A DNA stretch of 64,000 nucleotides, taken from contig CM043971.1 in NCBI GenBank assembly GCA_014529385.2, positions 29,839,709 through 29,903,708 on the forward strand, given 5' to 3'. The notes below the pieces were generated by a model. That model did not search any database. It was not told the DNA's origin and saw only the letters and a list, made by a program, of their open reading frames with translations. The number at the start of each line of letters is the position of its first letter. Position 1 is the first letter of the stretch. This document shows positions 22,212 to 33,400 of this stretch, piece after piece. This DNA is from Adiantum capillus-veneris (taxonomy: Eukaryota > Streptophyta > Polypodiopsida > Polypodiales > Pteridaceae). Position numbers and translations under genes: made by a program.

Positions 22212-25200
22212 TCATCTGCACTCTGGATGTCGAGAGAGTATGGCTCGAATCTTCTGTTGTAGTCTCCGTCGATGCTGTGTAGCTCCTCTCCTCAGTCGCG
22301 GTCGTCTGTATCTCTGTAGCTCCAATGCTCGGTCGATGAGAGTGCCAGTAGTGGTCGAATGAGTGTGGGACGAGCTCTGCAGTGGTGGCTGCTCCTCTGG
22401 CTGTCCCATATCTAGTGAAAAGAAATCTGTAATGTGTCTCTGGGACTGCCTCTCTCTAGCTCTCCCCAGTAAAGTGTCTCTATACCTGTGTAACTCAAGT
22501 AGATATAGTCCAAGACATCTCTGATCCTCATAACTCATGACCCTAGATAGAGGACCAAAACCCTCTCTGAATAAGCAGTGGAAACGCCCCCGTATCTCAT
22601 AGAGACACTGTGCAATGACATATGTAGTGCAACTCTGTCTCTGGCTCTCTCTGGCATAATCGGCATATCCTGCTGTCTGCTGGTATCCCTCTGAATCTAC
22701 CGGTCTCAATCTCGAGCTGATGTGAGGATGTGCGTATCTGACCAATGGCACAACGCAAACCATGAGACATATGTGTGTCCATGTAGCTGGGTCGAATCAC
22801 AAACCATCTCCTGTGAGGTGGAGAAGATGCTCTCTATAGAAAGCCATCTTCGTGCTCAACTCCTGAGGCGGCTCTATCCATGTCCTCCTGGTGTCGAGCT
22901 GGATCAGGTCCTGACGAATGAGTCTAGTGATCTCCACCCGTGTAAGAGACAGCGAGGGTGCCTGAAGAGAATACTGGAAAGGGGGCAACCTGTCCATGGT
23001 GAAGCCATGCGTCTGAAACCATGAAGTCATCTGTGCATACCAGCATGAAGTGTCCCCCTGTAGAGCTAACTGTCTGGAAGACTCAAGGGCCAATCTAGCA
23101 TATCTGTCTCTAGTAGTATCCCATAGGCTGTGCACAAAGGACACTGATCTGGTAAGCGCCTCAATCTCCATGGGGGGGGCAGCTAGCTCTGCTCGAATGA
23201 TCGCGTGAGGTACGGAGGCCTTGGCTCTAATCAATCGGGAGATCATAGATACCAAGGGCCTCTCCATACGTCTCCAACCATCCTGGCCTACAGAAGGTCC
23301 CCATACCTGTACCCCATACATCATAGCTGAGGCTACTAAAGTATCAAAGAGCCATAACTTTGTCCGAGGTTCCTGGAACTGAACCTGCGAACACATCCTC
23401 TCCAAGCCTCCCAAGGCCGCATAAGCTCTGGTCAGTCTAGTCTTTGCTGCTCTCCCCAAAGAAAACCTCGGCCCAGTGAAGACTATCCCAAGGTAAGTGT
23501 ATGCATCTGTATACTCCACAATCTCTTGACCATACGTGAAGGTCGGTGCCGATCTCCTGATCCACTGCGGTGTGGTGTTAAACACCATGACCTTGGTTTT
23601 ACCAAGGTTTACAGACAATCCACTATCCTCTGCAAAACTGTGTAATGCATCCAACTGTCGCTGCATACCCTCTGGTGAGTCAGAGATCAAGACAATATCA
23701 TCAGCATATAACAACAATGGGATCCACGTCCCTGCCAGCTGGGCACCTCTATCACCCTCTCTGTCAATGTAATCAGACACCTCATCAACATACATACCAA
23801 ATAGAGTAGGAGACAATGGGCAACCCTGTTTCACCCCGATAGTGGAGTGAACTAAGTCAGATATCCCCTCTGGGGTGCGTACATGTCCCATCACTGATCT
23901 GTATAAAGCCATAATCCCCCAAATCAACACTGTGGGCACCCCCATCTCCTGCAGTCTGCGCATCAGTCGAGCTCTCGGTACCATGTCAAATGCTTTGCGG
24001 AAATCCACAAAGCTACAATAAATCCGTCTCCCATGTGACCTGCCCTCCTCAATGATAGCTCTGAGTGTCAGAATATGGTCAAGAGTGGAGAAACCCCTCC
24101 TGAAACCTGCCTGTCCCTTTGCCCGTACACCCTCACCCTCTGCCCAGTTACTCAACTGCTGCTCAATAATGGATGCATACAATCGTGCCAGTGTGTGTCC
24201 AACCATAATAGTGCGGTAATTTCCAGGCTCTGTAGGATCACCTGCCTTGAATATAGGCACAATAGTAGACAACCTCCAAGTCTCAGGTAATCCCTCACAC
24301 ATGGCACGATTGAACAACACTGCAAGAACCTCCATCAGCATATCCCTAGCATGTATAAAGTGCTCCGCTACTAGACCGTCATGATCGTAAGCCCTCCTGG
24401 TCCTCATCCTGTCAATGGCTCTCTTTACCATCTCAGTGGTAAAGAAGGTGCTCGTAGGTGGACATGGCTCTGTAGGATCTGGAAGGGGATCCTGCCCAGG
24501 AACCGTATATAACGATGTCGCATACTGGCCCCACACATCAGAGAAGTAATCACTGGGGAGGGGAGTGCTCATGGAAGAGTCGCCATGCCTCGCCTGAGTC
24601 TCTACTCAAGAACAACTGATACAAGTCTCGCTCCATCTGGGCCAGGTAAGCTCGTTTCTTCTTTCGCACAAGGCGCCGGAAAGCAATCCGCGACTGTCTG
24701 TAGGTGATGACTCCTAAATGAAGATCCCTCTGAAGCTGGGCTCTCATCTCTCTGCACTCCTCATCATACCAACTATTCTGGGGCATGCTCCCAGAATGTC
24801 GCCTCCGATCCGGTTGAGTGTGTGGGTATGCCTCTGATGCTGCATCATGTAGTGTCTCAGTCAATAAAGTAGTGCACTCCTCTACCGAGAGGCCTGGAGC
24901 AACTGTGCATAGACGATCCCAGATCGCCTCTGTAAAACCGAGTCAGTCTCTGGTGTAAATGTATAACGGGTGTGTGACCTGCCTCCTGATTTCTGGCTGT
25001 ACTAAACTGAAAAGATACGGACAGTGTCAAGAGAGCATGATCCACTGCTACGCCCACTGGTCTGGCTCCCACCGTGAAATCTTGAATACAAGGAATAAAG
25101 CTCGGCTGTGTCATAACATAGTCCACTGTACTGGCCCCATGTCTGTGTGGAAAGCATGTGAAGCCTGCTGCTCCAGGAAACCGCTGTAAGCCATTAAGTA

Positions 25201-25813
25201 TGGCTAGCCCATGTGTAGTCGTCATCTCCGTGAGGTATCTCCCATACTCAGTCTGCTCTCTGTCATGTGAGCATCTGTCAAACCCCAGCTCACCCACATC
25301 CAACTCTCTAAGCATCTCATCTGAGGTGTCGTAGAAGACTGTCTGACAGTTGCCCGTTCGAGCATTGAAGTCTCCTAGGAGGATGATATCACCATCCCTA
25401 GAAAACTCCCATATATCATCATCTAGAATTGAGAAAGGCGACTGCCCTCTGGATACAGCATATACTGACGTACTGGGGGGGAAGTAACATATAGCAATAT
25501 ATAGAAATCGACCTGTGTCAGCTCTCAGCCTCACCCACATGTATCTAGCCTGATCATCTCTCCGTACAATATGTAGTAGTGGCTGTAGCTCCTCCCTAAA
25601 CAACACCGCTACTCCTCCTGAACCTCTACTCCCATGCTCAGATCTCGTGACTGTTCTGTGGGCTGTCTCCCATTTGTATCCCACCACATGTGGCAACAGT
25701 TGGCCAGGGGCCTGGTGAGTCTCTGAAAAGAAAACAATGTCCTTGTCTCTGAAACTGTCCTCAAAGGCACCAACATCCAACCTCATAGACCCATTACAAT
25801 TCCAAGTCGCCAT
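22212..25813 (-). pseudogene. LINE B ORF2: endonuclease, reverse transcriptase, CCHC tail
   Basis: Probable ATG at 25813 (MATWNCNGSMRLDVGAFED). The AP-endonuclease core is complete: WNCNG, VFFSETHQAPG, ILLGDFNARTG, ASTVDYVMTQP and VGVAVDHALL. Frame changes occur near 24860 and 24560. RT is open for 591 codons (24572-22797): STIVPIFKAGDP, GQAGFRRGFSTLDHI, YCSFVDFRKAFDMVPR, GVKQGCPLSPTLFG and LLYADDIVLI (about 23690). The C-terminus has CRLCQREPETELHYICHC (a CCHC module, near 22640-22690, in a shifted frame) and ends near 22212. It would nick target DNA and prime cDNA synthesis there. Confidence 0.9.
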
Positions 25814-25846
25814 CCTCAATGTGGTTCCATAGGTCTCGCACCGTCA

Positions 25847-26709
25847 TGTAGAGCGCCGCTCTACAATCACCACCCGACCATCTCTGTAAAAGGCCATCTT
25901 CCCCTTCTCCCTTGCCGCTTGAATCTCGGGCATTACTTCTCTCATATGCGCAAGTTGTGAGAGAGTGAGGTCATCGCCTAAGAAAATACCTGTCTTCTTG
26001 AGAGTAGGTCTCTTCCTCAAGAATTCCTTCTTCTCTTCCAATGAAGGGAAGCGTAGTATGAGAGCTCTTTCCTTTGAAGATTCTCCGGGGCCCTCACTCT
26101 TCTTGCCCACTCTCCATGCCTTTGTGTGTGAAGGCTTCTCCACCCCCATCATTGATGTGAGGCTTGTGACCTCTTTTTCCACATTGTTTATGTCCTTGAG
26201 GCCGGTTACCCTCACATGTAGAGCCCGCACCCTCCTTCTTTGTTCCTCTTCGAGGGTCATGTTGATAAGAGTGGGTGTACAAGGAGCTTCCTTACCTTTC
26301 CCTTTCTTGGCAACCTCAATCCATTTTTCGGCCTCCTCTACTTTCTTTTGCGTTTCGGATATGACCGCGGCCCATGACTTCTTCTCCTCATTGATGTTGT
26401 CAATTTCTTCCTCAAAGAGGGCTGAAATTCCCCTCTTCAAGCCCATTTTTTGACCATGTTTCCAACACTTCTTTGTGGAGGTCCAAAATGCTATTCTCCA
26501 ACGTGGCGATCTTGTTGAGAAGATGATCCTTCTCGTCCTTCCACCTCTTCTCCTTTTCTTCATTTTCTCGGAGGAAAACGGTCTTCGCGTTCCTCCAATC
26601 TTCCATCTCTTTTCTCCATGCTTTCATTTCCAATTCAATGATGGAAATTCGTTTGGAGTGAAGCATATATTTGAGTTTGCTTGTTGCCATAGGTGAGGTT
26701 GGGGATGAC

Positions 26710-26711
<2 letters not shown>
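25847..26711 (-). pseudogene. LINE B ORF1: coiled coil, RRM and C-terminal domain (L1ORF1p-like), one frameshift
   Basis: Start at ATG 26711 (MSSPTSPMATSKLKYML; an alternative ATG is at 26690). A charged helical stretch (MKAWRKEMEDWRNAKTV and onward) runs to a frameshift at an A6 run near 26450, then continues IDNINEEKKSWAAVISETQ (coiled coil), RALHVRVTGLKDINNVEK (first RRM strand), ERALILRFPSLEEKKEFL (RNP-like strand), TGIFLGDDLTLSQLAHMREV and AAREKGKMAFYRDGRVVIV (C-terminal domain). This matches the domain order of vertebrate L1 ORF1p (Pfam Transposase_22 type), a trimeric RNA chaperone. The stop lies 31 bp before the ORF2 ATG. Confidence 0.83.
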
Positions 26712-26747
<36 letters not shown>

Positions 26748-26813
26748 AGGATTGATGTTTCTAAAGTGCAGAAAATGCAGCAAACCCTAAAAACGCAGAT
26801 CTGTCCAGCAACC

Positions 26814-26814
<1 letters not shown>

Positions 26815-26854
<40 letters not shown>

Positions 26855-26935
26855 TCGCGAACCCTAAAATACAGGTCGCGAGCCCTAAAAACAGGTCGCG
26901 AACCCTAAAATACAGCAGCAAACCCTAAACGAAAG
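26815..26935 (-). repeat. Poly-A run (38 bp) and TCGCGAACCCTAAAATACAG minisatellite in the LINE B leader
   Basis: 38 A on the plus strand (26815-26852), followed by three units of about 22 bp (GTCGCGAACCCTAAAATACA and variants with GAGCCCTAAAAAC) and AAACCCTAAACG. In the sense of LINE B this is a T run in the leader. The units contain the plant telomere-type CCCTAAA, as do the LTRs nearby. Confidence 0.85.
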
Positions 26936-26956
26936 CATGGTAAAGAGAGAGACAGA

Positions 26957-26961
26957 TGGCG

Positions 26962-27019
<58 letters not shown>

Positions 27020-27096
27020 AGTTAATGCATCAGATGGATGGGAGAGTCGGTGGGTGAAGTCAGACTACAAGAAGAGTGAAGGGCTTGCAGGAAGTT

Positions 27097-27131
<35 letters not shown>

Positions 27132-27136
27132 CGCCA
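26957..27136. repeat. Terminal inverted repeat with (GA)n/(TC)n arms at the LINE B 5' end
   Basis: The left arm TGGCGTGATGAGAGAGAGAG starts at 26957. The right arm, CTCTCTCTCTCATCACGCCA, ends at 27136. Arms pair over TGGCGTGATGA plus the GA/TC tracts, with about 80-100 bp of unique sequence between. This is the extreme 5' end of LINE B, next to the AGCTAGA duplication. Whether it is a leader hairpin, a fold-back formed at integration or an older small element is open. Confidence 0.8.
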
Positions 27137-27524
27137 GCTAGAGAGAGAGAGAGAATACTTTTGCTTTTTTTTTGAACTAAAGCTCAAGAGAGCTTGTGAG
27201 AGAGAAAAAGTTTGCTTTTGATTTGAAGCTTTTGGGGCTCTGCTTTTGGCATCCCTTGTAATTTAAATAAGTGGTGAGGACTCACACTCTGCAGAGCATC
27301 TGGATGCAGAGTCCGAGAGTGAAACCCAAACCAATCTCTTGTACTTTGAACTGATTAATACATAAAGAAATACCGAAAGGGGCGACAGTCTTTGGGGCCA
27401 ATATCTCTAGGCACGGAACTCCGCTGGCCAGTGTAAATCTATTGTGAACTGTGAACTGTTTTGAAGTGGTTATTTGGTGCTGTCGTGATTGATTCTTGAC
27501 TTGGAGTGTACAAGTCTGTTACAG

Positions 27525-27536
27525 TGGTATCAGAGC
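27525..27536 (+). promoter_or_regulatory. Primer binding site of chromovirus X (initiator tRNA-Met type)
   Basis: TGGTATCAGAGC begins two bases after the LTR1 end (TTACA-G). This 12-mer is the common plant retrotransposon primer site complementary to the 3' end of initiator tRNA-Met. Confidence 0.93.
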
Positions 27537-27593
27537 GCGGCCAATTTCTCTTCTACGGGAAATCCCATCTCCAATTTTTTTTCCGCGACACCT

Positions 27594-29181
27594 ATGGCTT
27601 CACGCAAGGATCAGTCAACTCCCTCTGCATCCAAAGATGCGGGCAGGGATCACAACGAAGATTCTGGCAAAGAGTATGGCCCGCCTCAGCCTACTCAAGC
27701 GGAGCAACGAGAGATGAAGCGTCGTCAATTGATCGGCGATGGAACAAAGATGATGCTCAGTTTTGCGAAGGACCCGAAATTGGCAAAATATATGAGCAAG
27801 ACTTCTTTTCAAGAAGTGCACGAGCAACGACAAAAGACCCCAACACCACCCCCGAAACCCGCTCTCAAGAAACCTTCTACTCACAAGCAATATTCAAAGA
27901 AGGAATTAGAAGAGGTGGTTGATGCACGGATTGCTCAGCTTTTTTTACGCGCAAAACAAAGCTAAAAAGCGCGGCAAAAAGCAGAGGAAAGGCACCGACT
28001 TCCCGGGCTATATGGGTCGTCAGTTGACATTTGAAAAGGCAAAGAAACAGAAGAAGCGTGTTCGATTTGAAGAAGTACCCAGTTCTTCTTCTTCTTCTTC
28101 TTCTTCTTCTTCTTCTTCTGACAGTTCTTCTAGCTCATGTGACTCGAGCGAAGAAGACCGAAAAGGCAAAAAGCGAAGCAAGAAACATTGCTTCGGAAAG
28201 GGCAAGAAAAAGGCAAAGAAGTCTAAATCTCGCCCAATGAGTGACAGTTCTACAAAGGACTCGTCTACAGACAATTCAGACTTCGATGATGCAAAATTTT
28301 ATGTGAACAAGAAGAATTTTTATAAAGCCAACCAATACGACTTTTTGGAAGATAAAAGCAAGAAAGTCCGAGAGTTTAAGGAAGGTGGACAGTCGATCAA
28401 ATTTGACACTTTTTCAGGATACAAAGATGCTTTGAAGGCTTTGTCGTTTATACAACAGTTTTACATCGCTTTCGTGGGAGGACGCTACTCAGAGCACTCC
28501 AAGATTCGGAGAGCTGCTTCTTATTTTAAGGGGAATGCTCGCACTTGGTGGTCCACGCTTCTTCTAAACAAGACTGCGCCAGTTAAATGACTGAAATTTA
28601 AGAAGCTTTTTATTTCTTCTTGGCTGACGCAAGAGTATGAACGCGATATACGAGCTGCTTGGAACCATCTTCGGATGACCAAGAGAGATACAGTGGATGC
28701 TTATTGCGAGAGATTCTAGAGCTCTTTTCTACCCGCCTCTTCATTCAAGAAGATCTCGTTCAGAGAACAGATTGAGCGGTTTACCTTGGGTCTGCCTACA
28801 GAGATCCGAGATTACTGCTTGGAACAGAAGTCAGCTTCTATTCAGGAGTTGATGAGTCATCCGAAACGGGGCTTTGCCATTCACTTTGGCAGTCTGACCT
28901 ACCCCACCGATGAGATTATGACACAACGAGCCGAACAGACTTCAGCGAATGAAAATAGAAAGAGAAAGAGCAACCCAGAGAAGAAGGATGCACGACCCAA
29001 GCTTACTCCTAAGGAGAGAGCTCGCTTCATCAGAGAGGGGAAGTGCTTTGGATGCGGAGAACATGGACATATCTCCGCGAAGTGCCCTAAAAAGGCACAA
29101 AAAGAACAGAATGACAAGGACGACTCGACAGGCCTAAGAGTTCGAGAGCAGCTGAGGAACGTGGAAGAAAAGGCAAGATGA
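27594..29181 (+). pseudogene. Chromovirus X gag
   Basis: ATG at 27594 (MASRKDQSTP), 58 bp after the primer site. Long Lys/Glu-rich N-terminal region, frameshift near 27945, then a serine run from (TTC)n at 28083-28125, the lysine-rich block GKKRSKKHCFGKGKKKAKK, and the capsid-like gag core: IKFDTFSGYKDALKALSFIQ, ARTWWSTLLLNKTAP, TQEYERDIRAAWNHLRMTK, FTLGLPTEIRDYC (28390-28820). The zinc knuckle CFGCGEHGHISAKC is at 29044-29085. Stops at 28588 (TGA) and 28718 (TAG). The product would form the particle and package RNA. The Ser/Lys-rich N-terminal extension is unusually long for a chromovirus gag. The last stop overlaps the next ATG. Confidence 0.88.
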
Positions 29182-30515
29182 AAACACGATTGGTTCCAGA
29201 TTGTGTGGGTACCGATCCAAACACCATGGACGAGAGTACAGAACTTTGCCGAGCTTGGGGCAAAGTGAAAGACCAAGAGGCCCTGATCTTCTTTGATGGA
29301 GGAGCCAAGGCCAACTTCATTTCATCAGAATTGACGGCGCGGCTCGAGATCACTCCCGATCGGATGGGACCACTTGCAGAGGCTGTTCTAGCGGCACCCG
29401 GCAAGGACGTAGCCATTACACTTGTCATTGGCAAACTTCGGTTGCATTGTCAGGGGTATTTGGGGCATGAGGACTTTTTCATAATGCCTTTGGAAGGTTG
29501 TGATGTTCTCCTAGGAATTCCTTGGTACCACAAGAACAACGCGGTGGTTGATTATAAAGCGACATTGACTATAGAGAAGGGCAGAACCATTATACTTGAT
29601 ATTAAACTGAAGGGCGAGTCTGTCCCTATTGTATCGGCTTCAGGCATTTCTAAATTAATGAAATCTAGTCTGTTTGTTTACTCGATCTTAATGAAAGAAT
29701 TGAGCGATAAGGATAGGACAAATATGTCTAAACTTGATAAAGAACGCCAAAATTTTCTCCACTCTCACGCCAATTGCTTCTCAGAGGGCCTACCAGGCAA
29801 GTTACCACCTGCTCGTCCTGAAGATCATACCATTGATCTTATACCTGGAAGCACACCACCGAACCGACCACCTTACGGTGTGAGCCAAGCACAGAATGAA
29901 GAGATTATGAACCAAGTGAAAGACCTCTTGGAAAAGGGTCTTGTCTAGCCTAGTACTTCACCGTATTGCTCTCCAGTGTTGTTGGTTTTGAAGAAAGACG
30001 GATCTTGGAGAATGTGCATCGATTATAGAGCTCTCAACAAAATCACCATCAAGAACAGATTTCCGATTCCTAGGATCGATGATATACTCGACAGGTTACA
30101 TCGATCCTCGTGCTTTAGCAGGATTGATTTGAAGAGTGGATATCACTAGATCAGAATTGCACCGGGAGACGTCTACAAGACAGCTTTTCGGACAACTTTT
30201 GGGTTATTTGAGTTTTTGGTGATGCCTTTTGGCTGAACCAATGCTCTTGCGACATTTAACCGGATGATGGACAGGATTTTTCGAGAGTACAGGCTATTTG
30301 TTGGCACTTTCTTTGACGATATCATTGTTTTCTCCAAGAATGTGGCAGAACACAGAGATCATTTGCTTCAGGTCTTTCAGGCATTACGAGATCACAAGTT
30401 AGTGATGAATGCAAAGAAAAGTGAATTTTTCCTACCAGAGATGTACTTTTTGAGACACATTGTCTCAGCAAGTAGGAGTGCAAATGGATCCGACCAAGAT
30501 AGAGACTATATGTGA
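29178..30515 (+). pseudogene. Chromovirus X protease and reverse transcriptase
   Basis: The frame opens at ATG 29178, overlapping the gag stop as ATGA, in the -1 frame relative to gag. Protease: ALIFFDGGAKANFISSEL (29280-29335) and CDVLLGIPWYHKNNAVVDY (29500-29555); the triad is Asp-Gly-Gly. [22 protein letters not shown] (29985-30040), [35 protein letters not shown] and the active site [13 protein letters not shown] (30300-30345). Stops at 29946, 30148 and 30234, and a frame change near 30470. The stops are spread through otherwise well-conserved sequence, so decay is recent. Confidence 0.88.
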
Positions 30516-32585
30516 TTGGCCCGATTTGCAGAATGTCCATGAAGTTAGAAGCTTCTTGGGACTGTGTTCGTACTACAGGCGGTTCATTCGAAAGTTTGCA
30601 GAGGTCGCTTCCCCTTTGCATATCTTGACATAGAAAGGAGTCCCTTTGTCGTGGGGACCCACAGAGTTGACTGCCTTTCAGACATTGAAAGAGAAATTGA
30701 CTATGGGACCAGTTTTGACTTTGCCGGACTTGCACAAGTCATTTGAAGTATATTGTGATGCTTGTGGTCGTAGTTTGGGTGCGGTCTTAATGCAAGAAGG
30801 CCATGTCATTGCTTACGAGAGCTGATTGTTCTCAAGGCCGGAAATGACAGCACAGATTTACGAGAAAGAGCTTTTGGCGGTTATCCATGCTCTTACTCAG
30901 TGGCGGCATTACCTACTCGGAGCGGATTTTACTCTCTTTACAGACCATCAGAGTTTGCGCTACTTCTTGTCACAGAAGCAGCTTTCGGAAAAGCAGATGG
31001 AGTGGGCGAACATCTTGTCACAGTCTCACTTCCAAATTGTCCATGTTCAGGGAAAAAAGAATGTGGTGGCAGATGCTGTGTCTCGGAAGCCGTTGGTTCT
31101 GGCTATTTCCGTGATACATCAGAGGAGCTTCGAGGATATGGTTGACCAGTATGCCACAGATACAGATTTTGCAGATGTTTTCACACGGATACTGGATGGG
31201 GAGACAGTAGCGGGATATTCCATTCGGGATGGCTACTTGATGAGAAAAACCATGTTGTGCGTTACACAGCCGTTGAGGGAAAAGGTTATGACTGAATGCC
31301 ACTGTCCACCTTTTACTGGTCACCGCGGAATTGCTACCACCATGAAAGGGGTAGAGAGATACTTCTTTTGGCTGAGATTCAAGAAGGATGCGGAAGAGTT
31401 TGTGCGTAGTTGCTTAGTATGCCAGAAGGTCAAGTTTGAAAGGCATAAAGCATAGGGATTGTTACAGTCTTTACCCATACCCACCCACCCCTCGGAAAGT
31501 ATTGCAATGGATTTCATTTTTAATCTCCCGAGAACACAGAGTGGTCACGATGGTATCTAGACTGTTATTGATAGATTTAGCAAACAAGCTCATTTCATTC
31601 CAGTGAAGAAAACAGTCAAGCCGGATCACTTAGCGAGACTGTTTGTGGCCGAGATCTTCAGATTACATGGCATGCTTGAGACGATTGTCTCCGACAGGGA
31701 CCCCAGATTTACGATTTTGTTTTGGAAGGCAATTTGGGAGAACATTGGCACGTGGTTGCAATTCTCATCATCGTTCCACCCACAGACTGCCACCCGCAGA
31801 CTGATGGGCAATCTGAGATTGCAAATTCAGTGGTTCTAGATTTATTGAAGACTTATATCTCGGATCAGAAGACTCAATGGGAAAAGTACTTACCTTTGGT
31901 GGAATTCGCCTACAATAATACGATACACTCCTCAACGGGGAAGGCGCCATTTGAGATTGTTGAAGGTGCTGCAAAGGTTCCACCCTTCCTAAGCACGAAA
32001 GATAAGATTTTTGAAGCGGATGAATATACGCGAGACTTAGATATGGCTTTTGCCAAGGTTCGCGAGACTTTGCAGAAATCTCAAGAACGATAGGAAAAGG
32101 CAGCGGATCGCCATCGTCGTGATTTGTAATTGAAGGAGGATAATTGGGTGCTCTTACGTTTTGAGAAGGCACGCCTGAGAAAGAAAAAGGGAAAGGAGAG
32201 GCTTCTTCCAAAGCTTAGTATGCGATACTACGGACCTTTCCAGATCACTGAAAAGATAAATGATGTCTCCTTTCGATTGAAACCGCCTGATACTTGGAGG
32301 ATTCACAATGCATTCCATGTGAGTCTCTTGAAACCTTTTAAAGGTGATGTGCCCGATGATGGGGAGCCTGATGAGCAACCCGAAGTGGAAGAGAACGAGG
32401 ACATCCTTGTTCCTGAACAAATTTTGGCACATAAGGATACGAAGAATAAAGGTAAAGTCCAAAGGCGGTTCTTGGTTAAGTTCAAGAACTATCCTGCATT
32501 GGATGCGAAGTGGATGGAGGAGGAGGACCTAGCAGATACTCCTCAGATTGTGAAACTTTACCTCGATGCTTTTGGTTTAGCATAG
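30516..32585 (+). pseudogene. Chromovirus X RNase H, integrase and chromodomain
   Basis: RT connection (FLGLCSYYRRFIRKFAEVAS), RNase H (SFEVYCDACGRSLGAVLMQ, YEKELLAVIHALTQWRHYLL, FTDHQSLRYFL; 30740-30975), integrase zinc module (GHRGIATTMKGV ... CLVCQKVKF, 31315-31440), DDE core ([33 protein letters not shown]), and a C-terminal chromodomain-like module: [20 protein letters not shown] then [20 protein letters not shown] (32400-32530). Chromodomains of this class tether integration to modified histones. Stops at 30823, 31453 and 31558; a 13-bp insertion near 31790 shifts the frame. The final ORF, 32130-32585, is open. Canonical Trp in the aromatic cage is Phe (VKFKNY). Confidence 0.88.
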
Positions 32586-32634
32586 TCTACTCCAAATGGA
32601 ACCCAGAATTCAGCTTGGCCGGAGCAGTGGGATG
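32586..32634 (+). other. Start of X 3' UTR and left GGATG duplication of Y
   Basis: Short non-coding sequence after the chromodomain stop of X. It ends GCAGTGGGATG, whose last five bases (32630-32634) are repeated at 40078-40082 on the other side of Y. The homologous uninterrupted sequence in Y (about 38900-38912) reads GCAGTGGGATGCACAAGAGG. Confidence 0.88.
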
Positions 32635-33329
<695 letters not shown>

Positions 33330-33330
33330 G

Positions 33331-33342
33331 TGGTATCAGAGC
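33331..33342 (+). promoter_or_regulatory. Primer binding site of chromovirus Y
   Basis: TGGTATCAGAGC, two bases after the LTR2 end, as in element X. Confidence 0.93.
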
Positions 33343-33400
33343 ACGGCTGATTTCTCTTCCATAGGAAATCCAATCCCCAAATTTTTTTTCCGCGACACCT

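Larger units (their letters stand above)
21943..27135 (-). mobile_element. LINE copy B (family B reference copy), near full length
   Basis: A minus-strand LINE inserted in LTR1 of X with the 7-bp duplication AGCTAGA (21936-21942 and 27136-27142). From its 5' end: an inverted-repeat leader (26957-27135), CCCTAAA minisatellite and poly-A run, ORF1 (26711-25847), ORF2 (about 25813-22212), a 3' UTR of about 270 bp, and an ATTTC/ATTTCAT repeat tail at 21943-21975. Only about five lesions were counted in ORF2, making it the best copy of the family. The clade was not resolved: the RT has GQAGFRRGFSTLDHI and YADD, and ORF2 ends with a CCHC motif. Confidence 0.92.
21674..27523 (+). repeat. 5' LTR of X (LTR1), split by LINE B
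   Basis: The two parts are 21674-21942 and 27143-27523, together about 650 bp with LTR4 664 bp. The first part starts TGTCACAAAGTGATGACATG and carries many CCCTAA/CCCTAAA runs (21715-21835). The second has CATAAAGAAATACCGAAAGG, CTTTGGGGCC and the end GTACAAGTCTGTTACA. The splice point is AGCTAGA, present once in LTR4 and twice here. Confidence 0.92.

Noticed and set aside
26968-27020. Glu/Arg-repeat small ORFs across (GA)n tracts (also 32880-32972, 45770-45880)
   Set aside because: They are translations of dinucleotide repeats without start context or conservation.
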